In this document: one piece after another, positions 30,794-40,563 of the stretch
Numbering within the stretch: position 1 is the first letter of the stretch
Layout: every line of letters begins with the position of its first letter
Source of the DNA: Methanococcus voltae
GTDB lineage: Archaea; AGJL01; Methanococci; Methanococcales; Methanococcaceae
DNA length: 64,000 bases
Direction of reading: 5' to 3'
Assembly: GCF_017875395.1 (NCBI RefSeq)
Contig: NZ_JAGGMO010000001.1
Location: 62,001 to 126,000, forward strand
The notes under the pieces: generated by a model
Told to the model about the DNA's origin: nothing
What the model saw: the letters and a program-made list of their open reading frames with translations, nothing else
Databases searched by the model: none
Made by a program: the position numbers and the translations under genes

Positions 30794-31162
30794 GATAACA
30801 CCGTGTAAGTTTTAAGGTTTAATTTTAGGATTTATGTTTAACTAGTAAATTCGTAAAATTGATATATGACTTATTCATTCAATATTTATAACTACTAATC
30901 TAAATAAAAATATTATCATTTTATTTAATTCCATTGTATAAAAAAGTAATCTAAAGTATGAAATCATAGAATACTACGAAATATCCTAGAAAATATGATG
31001 AAATTTAAATATTAGAATTCATAATTACATTTAAAAGATTAATTACATTGTTAAGATTATTGTTCTAAAAAATAAAAAAAATAAAAAAATAAAAAAATAA
31101 AAATTAAATTAAAGTAAATTAAAATAAAATAAATAATAAAAAACTATCAACTGGTGAACTAA
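30794..31162. other. Divergent promoter gap nadA/asd
   Basis: A 369-bp A+T-rich stretch, ending in a long run of A with spaced T just before asd (about 31072-31140). No ORF with a ribosome binding site and no hairpin is seen. It must contain both promoters; an AATATTTATAAC stretch near 30880 is a candidate TATA element. Confidence 0.5.
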
Positions 31163-32209
31163 ATGAAAATAAACGTAGGAATATTAGGTGCAACTGGAAA
31201 CGTAGGGCAGAGATTTATTCAAATGTTAGAAAACCACCCTATGTTTGAATTAACTGCTTTGGGTGCATCCCACAGAAGTGCGGGAAAAACTTATGAAGAT
31301 GCTTGCTATTGGTATCAAACAGAAGCAATACCTGAAGATATTGCTAAAAAAACAGTTGTACCTACAGAAGCTAGCCATCCTGAATTTGAAAATGTAGATA
31401 TTGTATTCTCCGCATTACCTGCAAATCTTGCACAAACCATTGAACCAGAATTTGCAAAAGCTGGTAAATTGGTATTTTCAAACGCTTCAGCAATGAGAAT
31501 GGAAGCAGATGTACCTTTAATCATAACTGAAGTTAACCATGAACACTTCAAAATATTAGAAACTCAAAGAGATAACAGAGGATATGATGGCGGTATTGTA
31601 ACAAACCCTAATTGTTCAACCATTTGCTCATCAATAACTTTAAAACCAATCATGGACAAATTTGGATTGGATTTAGTGAATATTACAACAATGCAAGCCA
31701 TAAGTGGTGCAGGTTACGACGGAGTACCTTCCATGGCAATATTAGACAATATGATTCCTTACATAGGTGGGGAAGAAGAAAAGATGCAGACCGAAAACTT
31801 AAAAATATTAGGTAGTGTTGAAAATGGTCAATTTAAAGACGGTAATTTCAAAATAGGCGTATCTTGCAATAGAGTACCAGTTATTGATGGACACACTGAA
31901 AGTATTTTTGTTAAAACTACCGAAGAAGTAGAAATTGAAGAAATCAAAAAAGCTATGGATGAATTTGACCCGTTAAAAGACTTTAACTTGCCAAGCTACG
32001 CAAAACCTATTGTACTTAGAAGCGAAAACGACAGACCCCAACCAAGATTGGATAGAAATACCGGTAATGGAATGTCTATAGTAGTAGGAAGAGTTAGAGA
32101 AGACCCTATCTTCACAACTAAATACACTGCTTTGGAACATAACACAATTAGGGGTGCTGCAGGTGCTAGCGTTCTTAATGCGGAATTATATGTTAAAAAA
32201 TATTTATAA
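31163..32209 (+). CDS. asd: Aspartate-semialdehyde dehydrogenase
   Basis: NADP-dependent enzyme at the branch to lysine, threonine and methionine. The 348 residues have [17 protein letters not shown] at the N-terminus, [10 protein letters not shown], the active-site Cys in [12 protein letters not shown] (about residue 150), [12 protein letters not shown] and the [16 protein letters not shown] segment. Length is normal for the archaeal type. ACTGGTGAACTAA precedes the ATG. Confidence 0.96.
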   Translation: MKINVGILGATGNVGQRFIQMLENHPMFELTALGASHRSAGKTYEDACYWYQTEAIPEDIAKKTVVPTEASHPEFENVDIVFSALPANLAQTIEPEFAKAGKLVFSNASAMRMEADVPLIITEVNHEHFKILETQRDNRGYDGGIVTNPNCSTICSSITLKPIMDKFGLDLVNITTMQAISGAGYDGVPSMAILDNMIPYIGGEEEKMQTENLKILGSVENGQFKDGNFKIGVSCNRVPVIDGHTESIFVKTTEEVEIEEIKKAMDEFDPLKDFNLPSYAKPIVLRSENDRPQPRLDRNTGNGMSIVVGRVREDPIFTTKYTALEHNTIRGAAGASVLNAELYVKKYL

Positions 32210-32543
32210 TTAGCAATATTATTAACAAATAAATGCTAATTTTTTTCTTTTTATTTTTCTTTTTATTTTAATTATTATACTAGTTCTTATTTTTTTATTT
32301 TATTTTTTGAGTAGTAACCTTTATATATTAGGTTGTGTATATTAATCATTGTTAAAATATTTAAGTTAACTTAAATATATTAAGCATTATTAATTAAGTG
32401 AAGTTATTAAATTTAATAATAGTAAAATTATACTTTAATTTAAAACTTAATCTAAAAACTTAATTTTGTGCCATTATGAGTTAACGTCCATATAGAATAG
32501 AAATAAGAAATAAAAACAAAGAGGTATTTTAAAGGGGTAAAAT
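32210..32543. promoter_or_regulatory. feoA upstream region
   Basis: 334-bp gap between asd and feoA. It contains a TTTATATA box at 32320-32327, flanked by AACCT and AGGTT arms, and a 22-bp perfect palindrome 30 bp downstream (listed next). The predicted feoA leader is about 195 bases with no obvious upstream ORF. Confidence 0.55.
32357..32378. promoter_or_regulatory. 22-bp perfect palindrome, DtxR-like operator candidate
   Basis: The centre TTTAAGTTAACTTAAA reads the same on both strands and the dyad extends to 11 bp per arm. It resembles iron-box operators of the DtxR/IdeR family in its TTAAG-type half-sites and lies just after the predicted start of transcription, where bound repressor would block the polymerase. 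The match to that family is an inference. Confidence 0.5.
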
Positions 32544-32813
32544 ATGATATATTTTGGAAGTCCCATAAAAAGTAATGAAACTAACGAACTTGAAAAACTT
32601 GCAGATAAAAGCGTGGGGAAATACACAATCTTAAAAGTAGATAATAACGCTGAAATAAGTTCATCATGCAGGAAGTTAAGGGAAATGGGGATCATTACCG
32701 GGAAAAGGGTAAAAGTTGTAATTAACGATAAAAAAGGTCCGTTAACAATAGTAGTTGGCAATACAAAAGTTGCCATTAGCAGGAAGTTAGCAAATAACAT
32801 TTATGTAAATTAA
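32544..32813 (+). CDS. feoA: FeoA-domain protein
   Basis: Small SH3-like protein that works with the ferrous-iron pump FeoB. The 89 residues have the FeoA pattern in the second half: CRKLREMGIITGKRVKVVINDKKGPLTIVVGNTKVAISRKLANNIYV. The first 30 residues form a short extension. A GGGGTAAAAT ribosome binding site precedes the ATG. feoB lies about 1.1 kb downstream on the same strand, with a Cys-rich peptide gene between them. Confidence 0.88.
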   Translation: MIYFGSPIKSNETNELEKLADKSVGKYTILKVDNNAEISSSCRKLREMGIITGKRVKVVINDKKGPLTIVVGNTKVAISRKLANNIYVN

Positions 32814-33359
32814 TCAAACAATAAAACTAAACTAAACTAAACTAAAAAAAAGAATTCATTAGTATAATGGTGTATACAATGTATATTGGAAAAAGATATC
32901 GTATAATAAGGTTTACTAAATAAACAACTTATATTTCAGTCACAAATTAAAATTAAATTCAATTACAATAGTGTTTTAGTAAATTATATCCTATATTCTA
33001 AAAAAATAAGTGAATAAATAATAAATATGATAGACATTTGAAATAAATAATGAAATAAATACAATAGGTTAGTTATATTAGTATATCATATAAAATATAG
33101 TCGAAAAAATATTCTGAATAATAGTCGAAATAATTCAAGGTTAGTTGTTAATTAAAAAATAGGAAGAACTATAGAAATAAAATTGAAATAAAATTGAAAT
33201 AGATGTCACAATTAAAATTAGTTAAACATTTCAATAGTAATATTAATAATATGTATGTAAATATCGTAAGTATGGTAAACATAGTCACAACAGGGACATT
33301 TAATGCAAATAATAAACCTTAGGGATAATGTGCAAAAAAATACGAAAAAGGAAAAAAAT
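32814..33359. other. Gap after feoA, no clear gene
   Basis: About 545 bp of very A+T-rich DNA with no ORF supported by a ribosome binding site. An ATG at 33303 extends the next gene by 19 Lys/Asn-rich residues and is a possible alternative start. A TACAATGTATATTGGA stretch near 32875 is a short dyad-like sequence. I see no RNA gene. Confidence 0.5.
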
Positions 33360-33512
33360 ATGAATGAAAAACGGAACGATAAAGAATCCTTATTTGAAAA
33401 GCTAATGGTAAAACTTTCCAAATCAGTTATAAGCGCAAGCTGTGGGAGTTGCGGAAACTGTAAGTTGAAAGAACATTGCCCTTCAAAAAATTCAAAAGAG
33501 GATTCTGAGTAA
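33360..33512 (+). CDS. Cys-rich small protein between feoA and feoB
   Basis: About 50 residues from the ATG at 33360 (69 if the ATG at 33303 is used; ribosome binding sites are weak for both). The C-terminal half has SCGSCGNCKLKEHCPS, four cysteines in a CxxCxxC...C arrangement able to bind iron or a cluster. A short amphipathic helix (LFEKLMVKLSKSVIS) precedes it. Its place in the feo cluster suggests a role in iron delivery or sensing, comparable to FeoC-like accessories. It has no similarity that I recognise. Confidence 0.65.
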   Translation: MNEKRNDKESLFEKLMVKLSKSVISASCGSCGNCKLKEHCPSKNSKEDSE

Positions 33513-33938
33513 TATTGGTAATATAAATTTTGATATTGGTATTTAACATTCTAAATAATACAATACTTTATTGGTAATATTGGTAAACAGTAATCTACAT
33601 TCACATTTAAACAAACGGATAAAATAATAAAATAATAAAAATACAACAATAGAAAATAAAATAAATAAAACGATTTAACTTAATTCACTACTTTATTAAT
33701 TATTATTACTTATTAATTATTAAGCATTAATTATTACTTAATAAATAGTCAACAACAAATTCAATTTATAAACTACACCATTATTTCATTTTATGAAATA
33801 GGGGTTATTAAAAATAATTACAATTTACACGTTAAAATATCCAAGTACTTATTTTGGATTATAATATGAAAAATTAATTAAAAAAAATTAGAAAGATATA
33901 ATAAATAGTTTTTAGTGTTTTATATATATGGTGATTAT
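33513..33938. other. Gap before feoB with short repeats
   Basis: A 426-bp stretch holding four copies of TATTGGTA within about 75 bp (starting near 33513, 33534, 33569 and 33579) and A+T-rich sequence up to feoB. No ORF is seen. A TATATATATGGTGATTAT stretch overlaps the feoB ribosome binding site and is too near the start to be its promoter. Confidence 0.5.
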
Positions 33939-35864
33939 ATGGCAAAAATAGCATTTATAGGACAACCTAATGTTGGTAAAACAACCCTATTTAATAGTTT
34001 AACCGGTATGAGACAAAAAGTAGGTAACTGGACCGGGGTTACCGTTGAAAAAGTTGAAGGTCATTATACTTACAACAACAAAGAATTTTCATTGGTGGAC
34101 CTTCCAGGTATTTACTCCTTAATGTCTAATTCCATAGACCAAAAAATTGCAAGGGAGTTTATTGTTGAAAACAAAGATGCAACATTTGTAAACATTATAG
34201 ATACTCCAAATTTAAACAGGAATTTATACCTTACTTTACAATTAATTGAATTAGGTGTTGTACCCATAATTTGTTTAAATTTAATAGATGAAGCGGAAAA
34301 ATATGGTATTACCATCGATGATAATAAGTTATCCAAAAAATTAGGTGGAGCCCCAATTATTAGAACATCCGGTAGGTTAAATATAGGCCATAATGATTTA
34401 AAAAAAGCTATTGCGGATTACAAAACTAAACCGCCTATCATAATAGAATATTCCGAAATTTTGGAAAATGCAGTCTTAGAAGTAAATAAATTATTAGATA
34501 GATTTAATATTGCTGAATTAAACCAGTATCCTAGAAGATGGGTATCATTATCCATATTAGAGGGAGATGCAGAAATAATTTCAAAATTAAATCCTGAATT
34601 TATCCACGAATTTGAAAAAATTAAAAATAAAATCGAGTTTGAAATTAAGCACGACGTAGAAAGCTATGTAACAGAACAAAGATACAGCAAATGTGACGAA
34701 ATATTATCTGATGTATATAATGACAGTGAAGTTCACGATGATATCGATGTAATTCTTGTACACCCGGTCTATGGTCTTGTAATTTTTGCAGCAGTTATGT
34801 ATTTACTTTACACATTTGTGTTCACAGTGAATGAAATAACCGCAGAATGGGCAGGAATTATAATAGAATACATTAGTGGTTGGATTGCAGCCATAACACC
34901 TGCAGCATACCAGGGAATTATAGTAGATGGTATCGTAGGAGGGGTTGGTGCAGTTTTAGAGTTCTTCCCATTGGTATTTGTAATGATATTCTCCTTAGCT
35001 ACGTTAGAAAATACCGGTTACTTATCCAGAGTAGCTGCATTATTACATAACATAATGTCCAAATTTGGATTAAGCGGTAAATCATTCATACCTTTAGTAA
35101 CAGGATTTGGTTGTACATTACCTGCGGTTGTAGGCACTCGTTATATCTCAGGATACAAAGAAAGGCTGACAACATTGTTGGTTTCTCCATTTGTGCCATG
35201 TTCTGCAAGATTTGTGATTATAGCATTTTTAGCTGCGGCATTCTTCCCTGCTAATCAGACGTTATTCTCCATGTTCATCCTTGCAGTTTCATTCCTTGTG
35301 CTTATAGCATCTTCTTGGATATTAAGTAAGTACATTATTAAAGGAGATACTGAAGACTTTGTATTTGAATTACCACCGTACAGGATACCAGATTGGAAGA
35401 GTGTATTTAGTAGTACCTGGTCCAAATCAAAAGGATTCTTGAAAAAAGCAGGAACTTTAATTGCTGCAGGTTCTGTGTTATTCTACGCTTTAACCACATA
35501 CCCTACAGTAGATGCGAGCTATGCTTATATGTTAGGTAACATGCTATCCCCACTCACTTCATTAATGGGTTTAGATGGTACAGCAGGTATCTCATTGATA
35601 TTTGGTATAATTGCAAAAGAATTGGTTGTTTCAACACTTCAGATATTATATTCTCAAGGTATAGAAAATGCCTTAACTCCATTGACTGGTTTAGTCCTTA
35701 CCTTAGTATCTGTACTCTACATTCCATGTTTTGCTACAATTGCTACAATATACCTCGAAACTAGAAGTATAAAATGGACTGCATTTTCTGTGTTCTATAA
35801 CTTAGGTATTGCTTCACTTGTTGGAATAATTGTATACCAAGTCGGTAGATTAATGGGTTTCTAA
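33939..35864 (+). CDS. feoB: Ferrous iron transporter FeoB
   Basis: GTPase-coupled Fe(II) importer in the cytoplasmic membrane. The ATG behind GGTGATTAT gives 641 residues. The N-terminal G domain has G1 GQPNVGKT (8-15), G3 DLPGIYS and G4 NLIDEAEK. The membrane part has the paired gate motifs, LVTGFGCTLPAVVGTR and SPFVPCSARF, with conserved cysteines, and about eight helices. There is no fused FeoA or FeoC domain, consistent with the separate small genes upstream. Confidence 0.97.
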   Translation: MAKIAFIGQPNVGKTTLFNSLTGMRQKVGNWTGVTVEKVEGHYTYNNKEFSLVDLPGIYSLMSNSIDQKIAREFIVENKDATFVNIIDTPNLNRNLYLTLQLIELGVVPIICLNLIDEAEKYGITIDDNKLSKKLGGAPIIRTSGRLNIGHNDLKKAIADYKTKPPIIIEYSEILENAVLEVNKLLDRFNIAELNQYPRRWVSLSILEGDAEIISKLNPEFIHEFEKIKNKIEFEIKHDVESYVTEQRYSKCDEILSDVYNDSEVHDDIDVILVHPVYGLVIFAAVMYLLYTFVFTVNEITAEWAGIIIEYISGWIAAITPAAYQGIIVDGIVGGVGAVLEFFPLVFVMIFSLATLENTGYLSRVAALLHNIMSKFGLSGKSFIPLVTGFGCTLPAVVGTRYISGYKERLTTLLVSPFVPCSARFVIIAFLAAAFFPANQTLFSMFILAVSFLVLIASSWILSKYIIKGDTEDFVFELPPYRIPDWKSVFSSTWSKSKGFLKKAGTLIAAGSVLFYALTTYPTVDASYAYMLGNMLSPLTSLMGLDGTAGISLIFGIIAKELVVSTLQILYSQGIENALTPLTGLVLTLVSVLYIPCFATIATIYLETRSIKWTAFSVFYNLGIASLVGIIVYQVGRLMGF

Positions 35865-36106
35865 ATTAATCCATTATAGTTTCTTATTTTTATTATTTAT
35901 TTTAATTTTAATTTTAGTTTTTTAACTTTTTAGTTATTCTTTATTTTTTTGTTCTTTATTTTATTTTATTTTATTTTGATTTAGTAATCTATATATAAAA
36001 TTGTTACAAATTATATTACAATTAAAAATATAACTTAAATATAACTTAAATATAAAATTGAAAAATAGTTTTTATATGATTTTATTATTCATGATATGGC
36101 GATAAA

Positions 36107-36718
36107 ATGGACTCCTTAATAATGGCAGGCGGAAAAGGTACAAGACTTAATTTAAACATTGAAAAACCACTTTTGGAAATTGAGGGAATTAAAATAATTG
36201 ATGATATGATAAAAAATTTATTAAATTCAGAAATCGAGAACATATACATTGCAGTTTCCCCAAATACACCTAAAACAAAAAAACACATTTTAGAAAATTA
36301 TTCAAAATACTTGGAAGACTCTAAAAATACTTCTGATGTGAAAATTTGCATAATTGAAACTTCTGGAAAGGACTATGTGCATGATTTGGGTGAATGTATC
36401 CCTTATTTTAAATCTTCGTTTTTAACATTGTCCGGAGACTTAGTAAATGTTAAATCGAAAACTATTAATACAATCATTAGGTATTATTCTAATATATGCA
36501 AAAAAAATAACGATATAGAAGCTTTATGTGTAGTAACTCGTATTGAAGATTACCCTGCAACACCAACAATTAATTTTGAAGGGTATGTCCCATTAGGCAT
36601 TAATATTGTAAGCCCTAATGAAAACTATCAAAAAGAAGAGTTATTTGTTCTAAAAGAACCTATATTAAACGTCAATACTATAGAAGATCTTGAAATAGTT
36701 ATGGGGTATAATTTATAG
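36107..36718 (+). CDS. cobY: Adenosylcobinamide-phosphate guanylyltransferase
   Basis: Transfers GMP to adenosylcobinamide phosphate in coenzyme B12 synthesis; CobY is the archaeal replacement for the CobU transferase. The 203 residues start with LIMAGGKGTRL, the nucleotidyltransferase loop, followed by KPLLEIEGIKIIDDMI and the IAVSPNTPKTKKHI segment that I associate with the M. jannaschii enzyme. ATGGCGATAAA precedes the ATG. No other B12 gene lies in the window. A general NTP-transferase is the fallback. Confidence 0.85.
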   Translation: MDSLIMAGGKGTRLNLNIEKPLLEIEGIKIIDDMIKNLLNSEIENIYIAVSPNTPKTKKHILENYSKYLEDSKNTSDVKICIIETSGKDYVHDLGECIPYFKSSFLTLSGDLVNVKSKTINTIIRYYSNICKKNNDIEALCVVTRIEDYPATPTINFEGYVPLGINIVSPNENYQKEELFVLKEPILNVNTIEDLEIVMGYNL

Positions 36719-36982
36719 AATTTCGTTTAATTAGGTATGTAAATGCTTGATATATAGTGTAATATCCATAACATTTTTAAAATATTTGGGCATTTTTTGA
36801 GGATATTTACTAAAATATAACTAAAGTATATATAGTATTTAAAGAATAAATATTATTATCTTAAATTTGCCACACATAACAATAATATTAATTACAAAAA
36901 ATATCGTATATAATAATAATTAAAAAATATAATTTATAGCATAACAGATTATCGTCAAAAATATAGGGCATTAGGTGATTAA

Positions 36983-37228
36983 ATGAAATTATCCTTCAAA
37001 TCATTATGTGGTAGGTCAATTGTAGGCGACCATGGTAGTATTGTAGGTACTGTTAATGACTTGGTAATAGATGAAAAAACTGGTAGATTAGTTTCATTAA
37101 ACGTAGAAGTATCAGAACAAAGTGCTATCTACAAAAAAGAACCAAGCGTATTTATACCATACAGAACCGTTTCAGCTGTTAGAGACGTTGTTGTGGTTGA
37201 TGAATCCAAAATGGCAATAAACAATTAA
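36983..37228 (+). CDS. PRC-barrel domain protein
   Basis: 81 residues, a single PRC-barrel: KSLCGRSIVGDHGSIVGTVNDLVIDEKTGRLVSLNVEV, then SVFIPYRTVSAVRDVVVVDE. Such free-standing barrels are common in methanogens and are thought to be adaptors, related to the RNA-processing RimM domain, but the partner is unknown. TAGGTGATTAA precedes the ATG. It stands alone with about 260-300 bp of gene-free DNA on each side. Confidence 0.85.
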   Translation: MKLSFKSLCGRSIVGDHGSIVGTVNDLVIDEKTGRLVSLNVEVSEQSAIYKKEPSVFIPYRTVSAVRDVVVVDESKMAINN

Positions 37229-37533
37229 TATTTCTAATTATTGTAATTTCATTTAAATTATTTATCTATTTTAATTCTTTTATTTCAATATTCTTCGATT
37301 ATTATACTATCATTACTTATTTAATTTTGATGATTAGCTTAGGGTATTTTTATTTTATGATATTATTTTTTATTATTTTATTTTTAATATATTATTATAT
37401 CCATACATTTAAATATTTTAAAAATATATTTAAATTCATTGATATATCTACACATTTAAATATTATGAATTACAGTATTATAGATATCTAAGTAAAAAAA
37501 TTACATTAGAGTAGATTAGATTAGTGTGATATT
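37229..37533. other. Gap before the zinc-ribbon peptide gene
   Basis: 305 bp of A+T-rich DNA with T-runs after the PRC-barrel gene (probable termination) and no ORF. The TTTAAATATTTTAAAAATAT stretch near 37409 may contain a TATA element for the following small gene. Confidence 0.5.
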
Positions 37534-37698
37534 ATGATAGTTTGGAATTTGATATGTCCAAAATGCAAAAAAAGACTAAGATATGAGGTAGATGTTTGCC
37601 CCTGTATGGCTTCAGAGGTAGAACTACCAAAATGTGAAGTTTGTGGCGAAGAATATACCTTTGAACTCTCAAATACTCGTTTTAAGATTAAAAAATAG
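37534..37698 (+). CDS. Small zinc-ribbon protein, 54 aa
   Basis: Short gene starting MIVWNLICPKCKKRLRYEVD. It has three cysteine pairs: CPKC (8-11), CPC (22-24) and CEVC (34-37), enough for one zinc ribbon with an extra thiol. GTGTGATATT before the ATG is a good ribosome binding site. It ends 83 bp before the permease gene, in the same direction, so cotranscription with the permease and thioredoxin-like genes is plausible. Zinc-ribbon peptides of this size often bind nucleic acids or deliver metal; nothing more specific can be said. Confidence 0.7.
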   Translation: MIVWNLICPKCKKRLRYEVDVCPCMASEVELPKCEVCGEEYTFELSNTRFKIKK

Positions 37699-37781
37699 GT
37701 ATTAGGTGTATTAAGTAATGAGTATTTGATAACGAGTATTAGACCTTAAGCATTAAATGATAAACTAAAAAAGTGAAAGAT

Positions 37782-38747
37782 ATGTTAGAATTTATAGATG
37801 AATTTGCAAATTATGTGGTTATAAATTTATTAAATATGGATTTATTATCCCCCGTAGGCAGTTCTGTTCAGTTTTTCATAGCAGACGTTATAAAAATACT
37901 TTTTCTATTAATATTGATGGTATTTGTAATATCTTTTGTTAGAAGTTATTTCCCCCCTGAAAGAACTAAAAAAATACTTGAAAAATATATGGGCGTTAAA
38001 GGAAACATATTTGCTTCTTTATTGGGTATTGTAACCCCATTTTGTTCCTGTTCCTCAATCCCCATATTTATAGGATTTATTGAAGCAGGGATTCCCCTTG
38101 GAGTTACATTCTCATTCTTAATTACATCTCCTATCGTAAATGAGGCAGCTTTTGCGATACTCTTGGCAACCTTTGGTTGGGAAGTTGCTTTATTATATAC
38201 AGTCTCCGGAGTTGTAATTGGTGTACTAGGTGGTTTGTTAATTGGCAAATTGAAAATGGAACACCTTGTAGAAGAGTATGTTTATGAAATAAGACGCAGA
38301 AGACCTGCAAAAATAAAAGAACTTACATTTAAAGATAGAATAGAATTTTCTAAACAGAACACTATTGACATAATTAAAAGAGTATGGCTTTACTTGATAA
38401 TAGGTATTGGAATTGGTGCAATTATTCACGGTTATTTGCCACCTGAAAGCTATTTAATCCAACTTATAGGTCCGGAAAATCCTTTCGCTTTGATAATTGC
38501 CACGATTATTGCAGTACCGATTTATTCTAATGCACTTGGTACAATACCAATTGCAGAAGCTTTGATTGGTAAGGGCGTACCTATTGGGACGGCTCTAGCA
38601 TTTATGATGGCTACAACTGCACTTTCGTTGCCTGAAGCCATATTATTAAAAAAGGTTATTAAACCAAAATTAATTGCAGTATTCTTCGGAATAACGAGTG
38701 TTGCAATAATTTTAACTGGATATATGTTTAATATATTATTTACATAA
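37782..38747 (+). CDS. Permease of the DUF318/ArsP-like family
   Basis: Membrane protein of 321 residues with about eight hydrophobic helices. The conserved TPFCSCSSIPIFIGFIEAGIPLGVTFSFLITSPIVNEAAF segment, with its Cys-Ser-Cys, marks the ArsP/DUF318 permeases, some of which export organoarsenicals or metals. The second half repeats the pattern with VPIYSNALGTIPIAEALIGKGVP. The ATG follows AAGTGAAAGAT; a GTG three codons earlier is possible. The following thioredoxin-like gene is a common partner. Confidence 0.85.
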   Translation: MLEFIDEFANYVVINLLNMDLLSPVGSSVQFFIADVIKILFLLILMVFVISFVRSYFPPERTKKILEKYMGVKGNIFASLLGIVTPFCSCSSIPIFIGFIEAGIPLGVTFSFLITSPIVNEAAFAILLATFGWEVALLYTVSGVVIGVLGGLLIGKLKMEHLVEEYVYEIRRRRPAKIKELTFKDRIEFSKQNTIDIIKRVWLYLIIGIGIGAIIHGYLPPESYLIQLIGPENPFALIIATIIAVPIYSNALGTIPIAEALIGKGVPIGTALAFMMATTALSLPEAILLKKVIKPKLIAVFFGITSVAIILTGYMFNILFT

Positions 38748-38837
38748 ACGTAATAAATTAAAAAAATAATGTAATAAAAATAAAATTATAATATAGTAAA
38801 AAAATAATAAAAAAATAATAATTTAAAGGGTGAGATT

Positions 38838-39116
38838 TTGTCTTCAAAATTAGTTTTCAAAGTATATGGATTAGGATGTGCTTCATGCAATAAATTATTT
38901 AAAGATTTAAACGACGCAATTGCAGATTTAAAAGAAAATGAATTAAAAGAGTATGAAACAGAAATTTTAAAAGTTGAAGATCCAAAAGAAATATTTAAAG
39001 ACGTTTTAAACGTACCTGCTCTTTCAATAAACGACGAAATTATGTTTGAACAGGAAAAACCAAATAAAAATCAATTGATTGAATTACTTAAAGAATATTT
39101 GGCTACAGAAAATTAA
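38838..39116 (+). CDS. Thioredoxin-fold small redox protein (MTH895-like)
   Basis: 92 residues starting at a TTG behind GGGTGAGATT. The LVFKVYGLGCASCNKLFKDLNDAIADL segment gives a CxxC redox or metal site at about residues 14-17, and VPALSINDEIMFEQEKP includes the cis-Pro loop. This short family is usually found beside ArsP/DUF318 permeases, as here (90 bp downstream). It may reduce or hand over the substrate of the permease. Confidence 0.8.
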   Translation: MSSKLVFKVYGLGCASCNKLFKDLNDAIADLKENELKEYETEILKVEDPKEIFKDVLNVPALSINDEIMFEQEKPNKNQLIELLKEYLATEN

Positions 39117-39229
39117 AATAAATTAAAATAAATTAAAATAGCATAATATTTTACTTAAATTTTTAATTTTTTATTCTCTTTTATGTTTTTTTATCTTTTT
39201 TAGCATTACTGTTGAGTATTATATCAGAT

Positions 39230-40090
39230 TTATTCAATTAATAAAGCACCATAACCAACTACGGAAGTATAGTCTTTGGATATGTCTCCGGAAGTCATGT
39301 AATTTAATAAATCAGCGTTTTTAGCACCTGACAATTTTAAAATGTGTAACATAGTAATTACTTGTCCAAAACCGCACATACTTATGTTATTATCCATTAC
39401 TGTGTCATAAAGCGCTTTTTCATCTAGTTCTAAGATATTTTTGATTACTTTTGCATCTTTTTTTATGGTTGTTTCTTGTGGCTCGTAGTGTGAAAAATCA
39501 GTAGATGCAATCACGACAATATTTTTATTTAGTTTTTTTGCAACATTATGTATATAGTCGCCCATCTCAATATACTCTTCATATTCCATACCTTGGCAAC
39601 ATATTGGGACTATTTTAAACTGCGAAATACCCAACAATTCCAAATGTTTTAGGAAAGGTAATTGAACCTCTGTCGAATGCTCTTGTAGGTGTGCAATATC
39701 ATCAAGTTCAAATAAACCGTGTGTTATTAGCTCACTTATGAAGTCCAAATCTGGCGTTATATTGCCCAATGGGGTTTCCCATATTTCATTGGAAATTGCT
39801 ACCCTTGCACCCATACCCGTATGGTTAGGAGATAATATGACAATAGTTGTTTCGCCACTCAATCTCTTTGAAAGTTCATAATACGAATAGCTTGCAGTAA
39901 TTCCCGAATATTCATAACCTGCGTGTGGACATATTAAACCGATTGAATTCTTTAAATTCTTTTCTGAATTAATTTTTAAAGGCAATTCACCTATCCCTAG
40001 GGGATTTGTATAAAAATACTCTATTATATTAATTAATTCATTGACATCTCCAGGATAAAAAATATCTTTTACGATCGGGGTTCTTGACAT
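39230..40090 (-). CDS. Memo-like protein (AmmeMemoRadiSam system protein B)
   Basis: Member of the MEMO1 family, related to class III extradiol dioxygenases. The 286 residues include FYPGDVNELINIIE, the CPHAGYEYSGITASYSYYEL His site, ILSPNHTG, HSTEVQLPFLKHL, VPICCQGME and STDFSHYEP, with the expected metal-binding His residues. GGTGTTGGT precedes the ATG. The usual partners, an AMMECR1 domain protein and a radical SAM enzyme, are not adjacent. Function in archaea is unsettled. Confidence 0.9.
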   Translation of the reverse strand: MSRTPIVKDIFYPGDVNELINIIEYFYTNPLGIGELPLKINSEKNLKNSIGLICPHAGYEYSGITASYSYYELSKRLSGETTIVILSPNHTGMGARVAISNEIWETPLGNITPDLDFISELITHGLFELDDIAHLQEHSTEVQLPFLKHLELLGISQFKIVPICCQGMEYEEYIEMGDYIHNVAKKLNKNIVVIASTDFSHYEPQETTIKKDAKVIKNILELDEKALYDTVMDNNISMCGFGQVITMLHILKLSGAKNADLLNYMTSGDISKDYTSVVGYGALLIE

Positions 40091-40234
40091 ACCAACACCT
40101 TGTTTATAATTTTAAAAAATAAAATTAATGATTTTAATTTTAATTTGTGATTTTTAATTAGTAATTAGTATGTCTAAACAAATTAATAAAGATTTATATG
40201 AATGTTCCATTAAAAAAATAAAATTGTCTAGAAA

Positions 40235-40480
40235 TTAGGATTCAAAAAATTTTAAATCACATATAAAGTATAAAATTTCTCCGTGTGCGCCATTTACTTT
40301 TGAAACCATTTTCTTTTTGTGTAATTGTCGTAATCTATTCGATAAGGAACTTGAACCATTGTAACTAGGGGAAAATTTATTTTTTATAGTTTTATATGGT
40401 ACTGCTCCATTATTATCGGATATAAAAGCCAAAATTTCTTCTTGAGAAGCCATATTATCACATGCGGGGTCATTCATCAT
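40235..40480 (-). CDS. Small winged-helix DNA-binding protein
   Basis: 81 residues (72 if the Met in MASQEEIL, behind ATGTGATAAT, is the start, which fits better). The chain reads as a compact winged helix: EEILAFISDN, a turn, PYKTIKNKFSPS, the recognition helix SSSLSNRLRQLHKKKMV and a wing KVNGAHGEILYFICD. It could be a transcription regulator or a nucleoprotein. A 53-residue ORF lies 84 bp upstream on the same strand. The targets are unknown. Confidence 0.65.
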   Translation of the reverse strand: MMNDPACDNMASQEEILAFISDNNGAVPYKTIKNKFSPSYNGSSSLSNRLRQLHKKKMVSKVNGAHGEILYFICDLKFFES

Positions 40481-40563
40481 TTTAATTCTTGTTTTGTCTT
40501 TTTATTATTTTTTATTATTGTTTTATTATTGTTTTATTATTATTTTTTTATTTTATCTTAGTA

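Noticed and set aside
33915-33938. TATATATATG as the feoB promoter
   Set aside because: It is too close to the ATG and overlaps the GGTGAT ribosome binding site.
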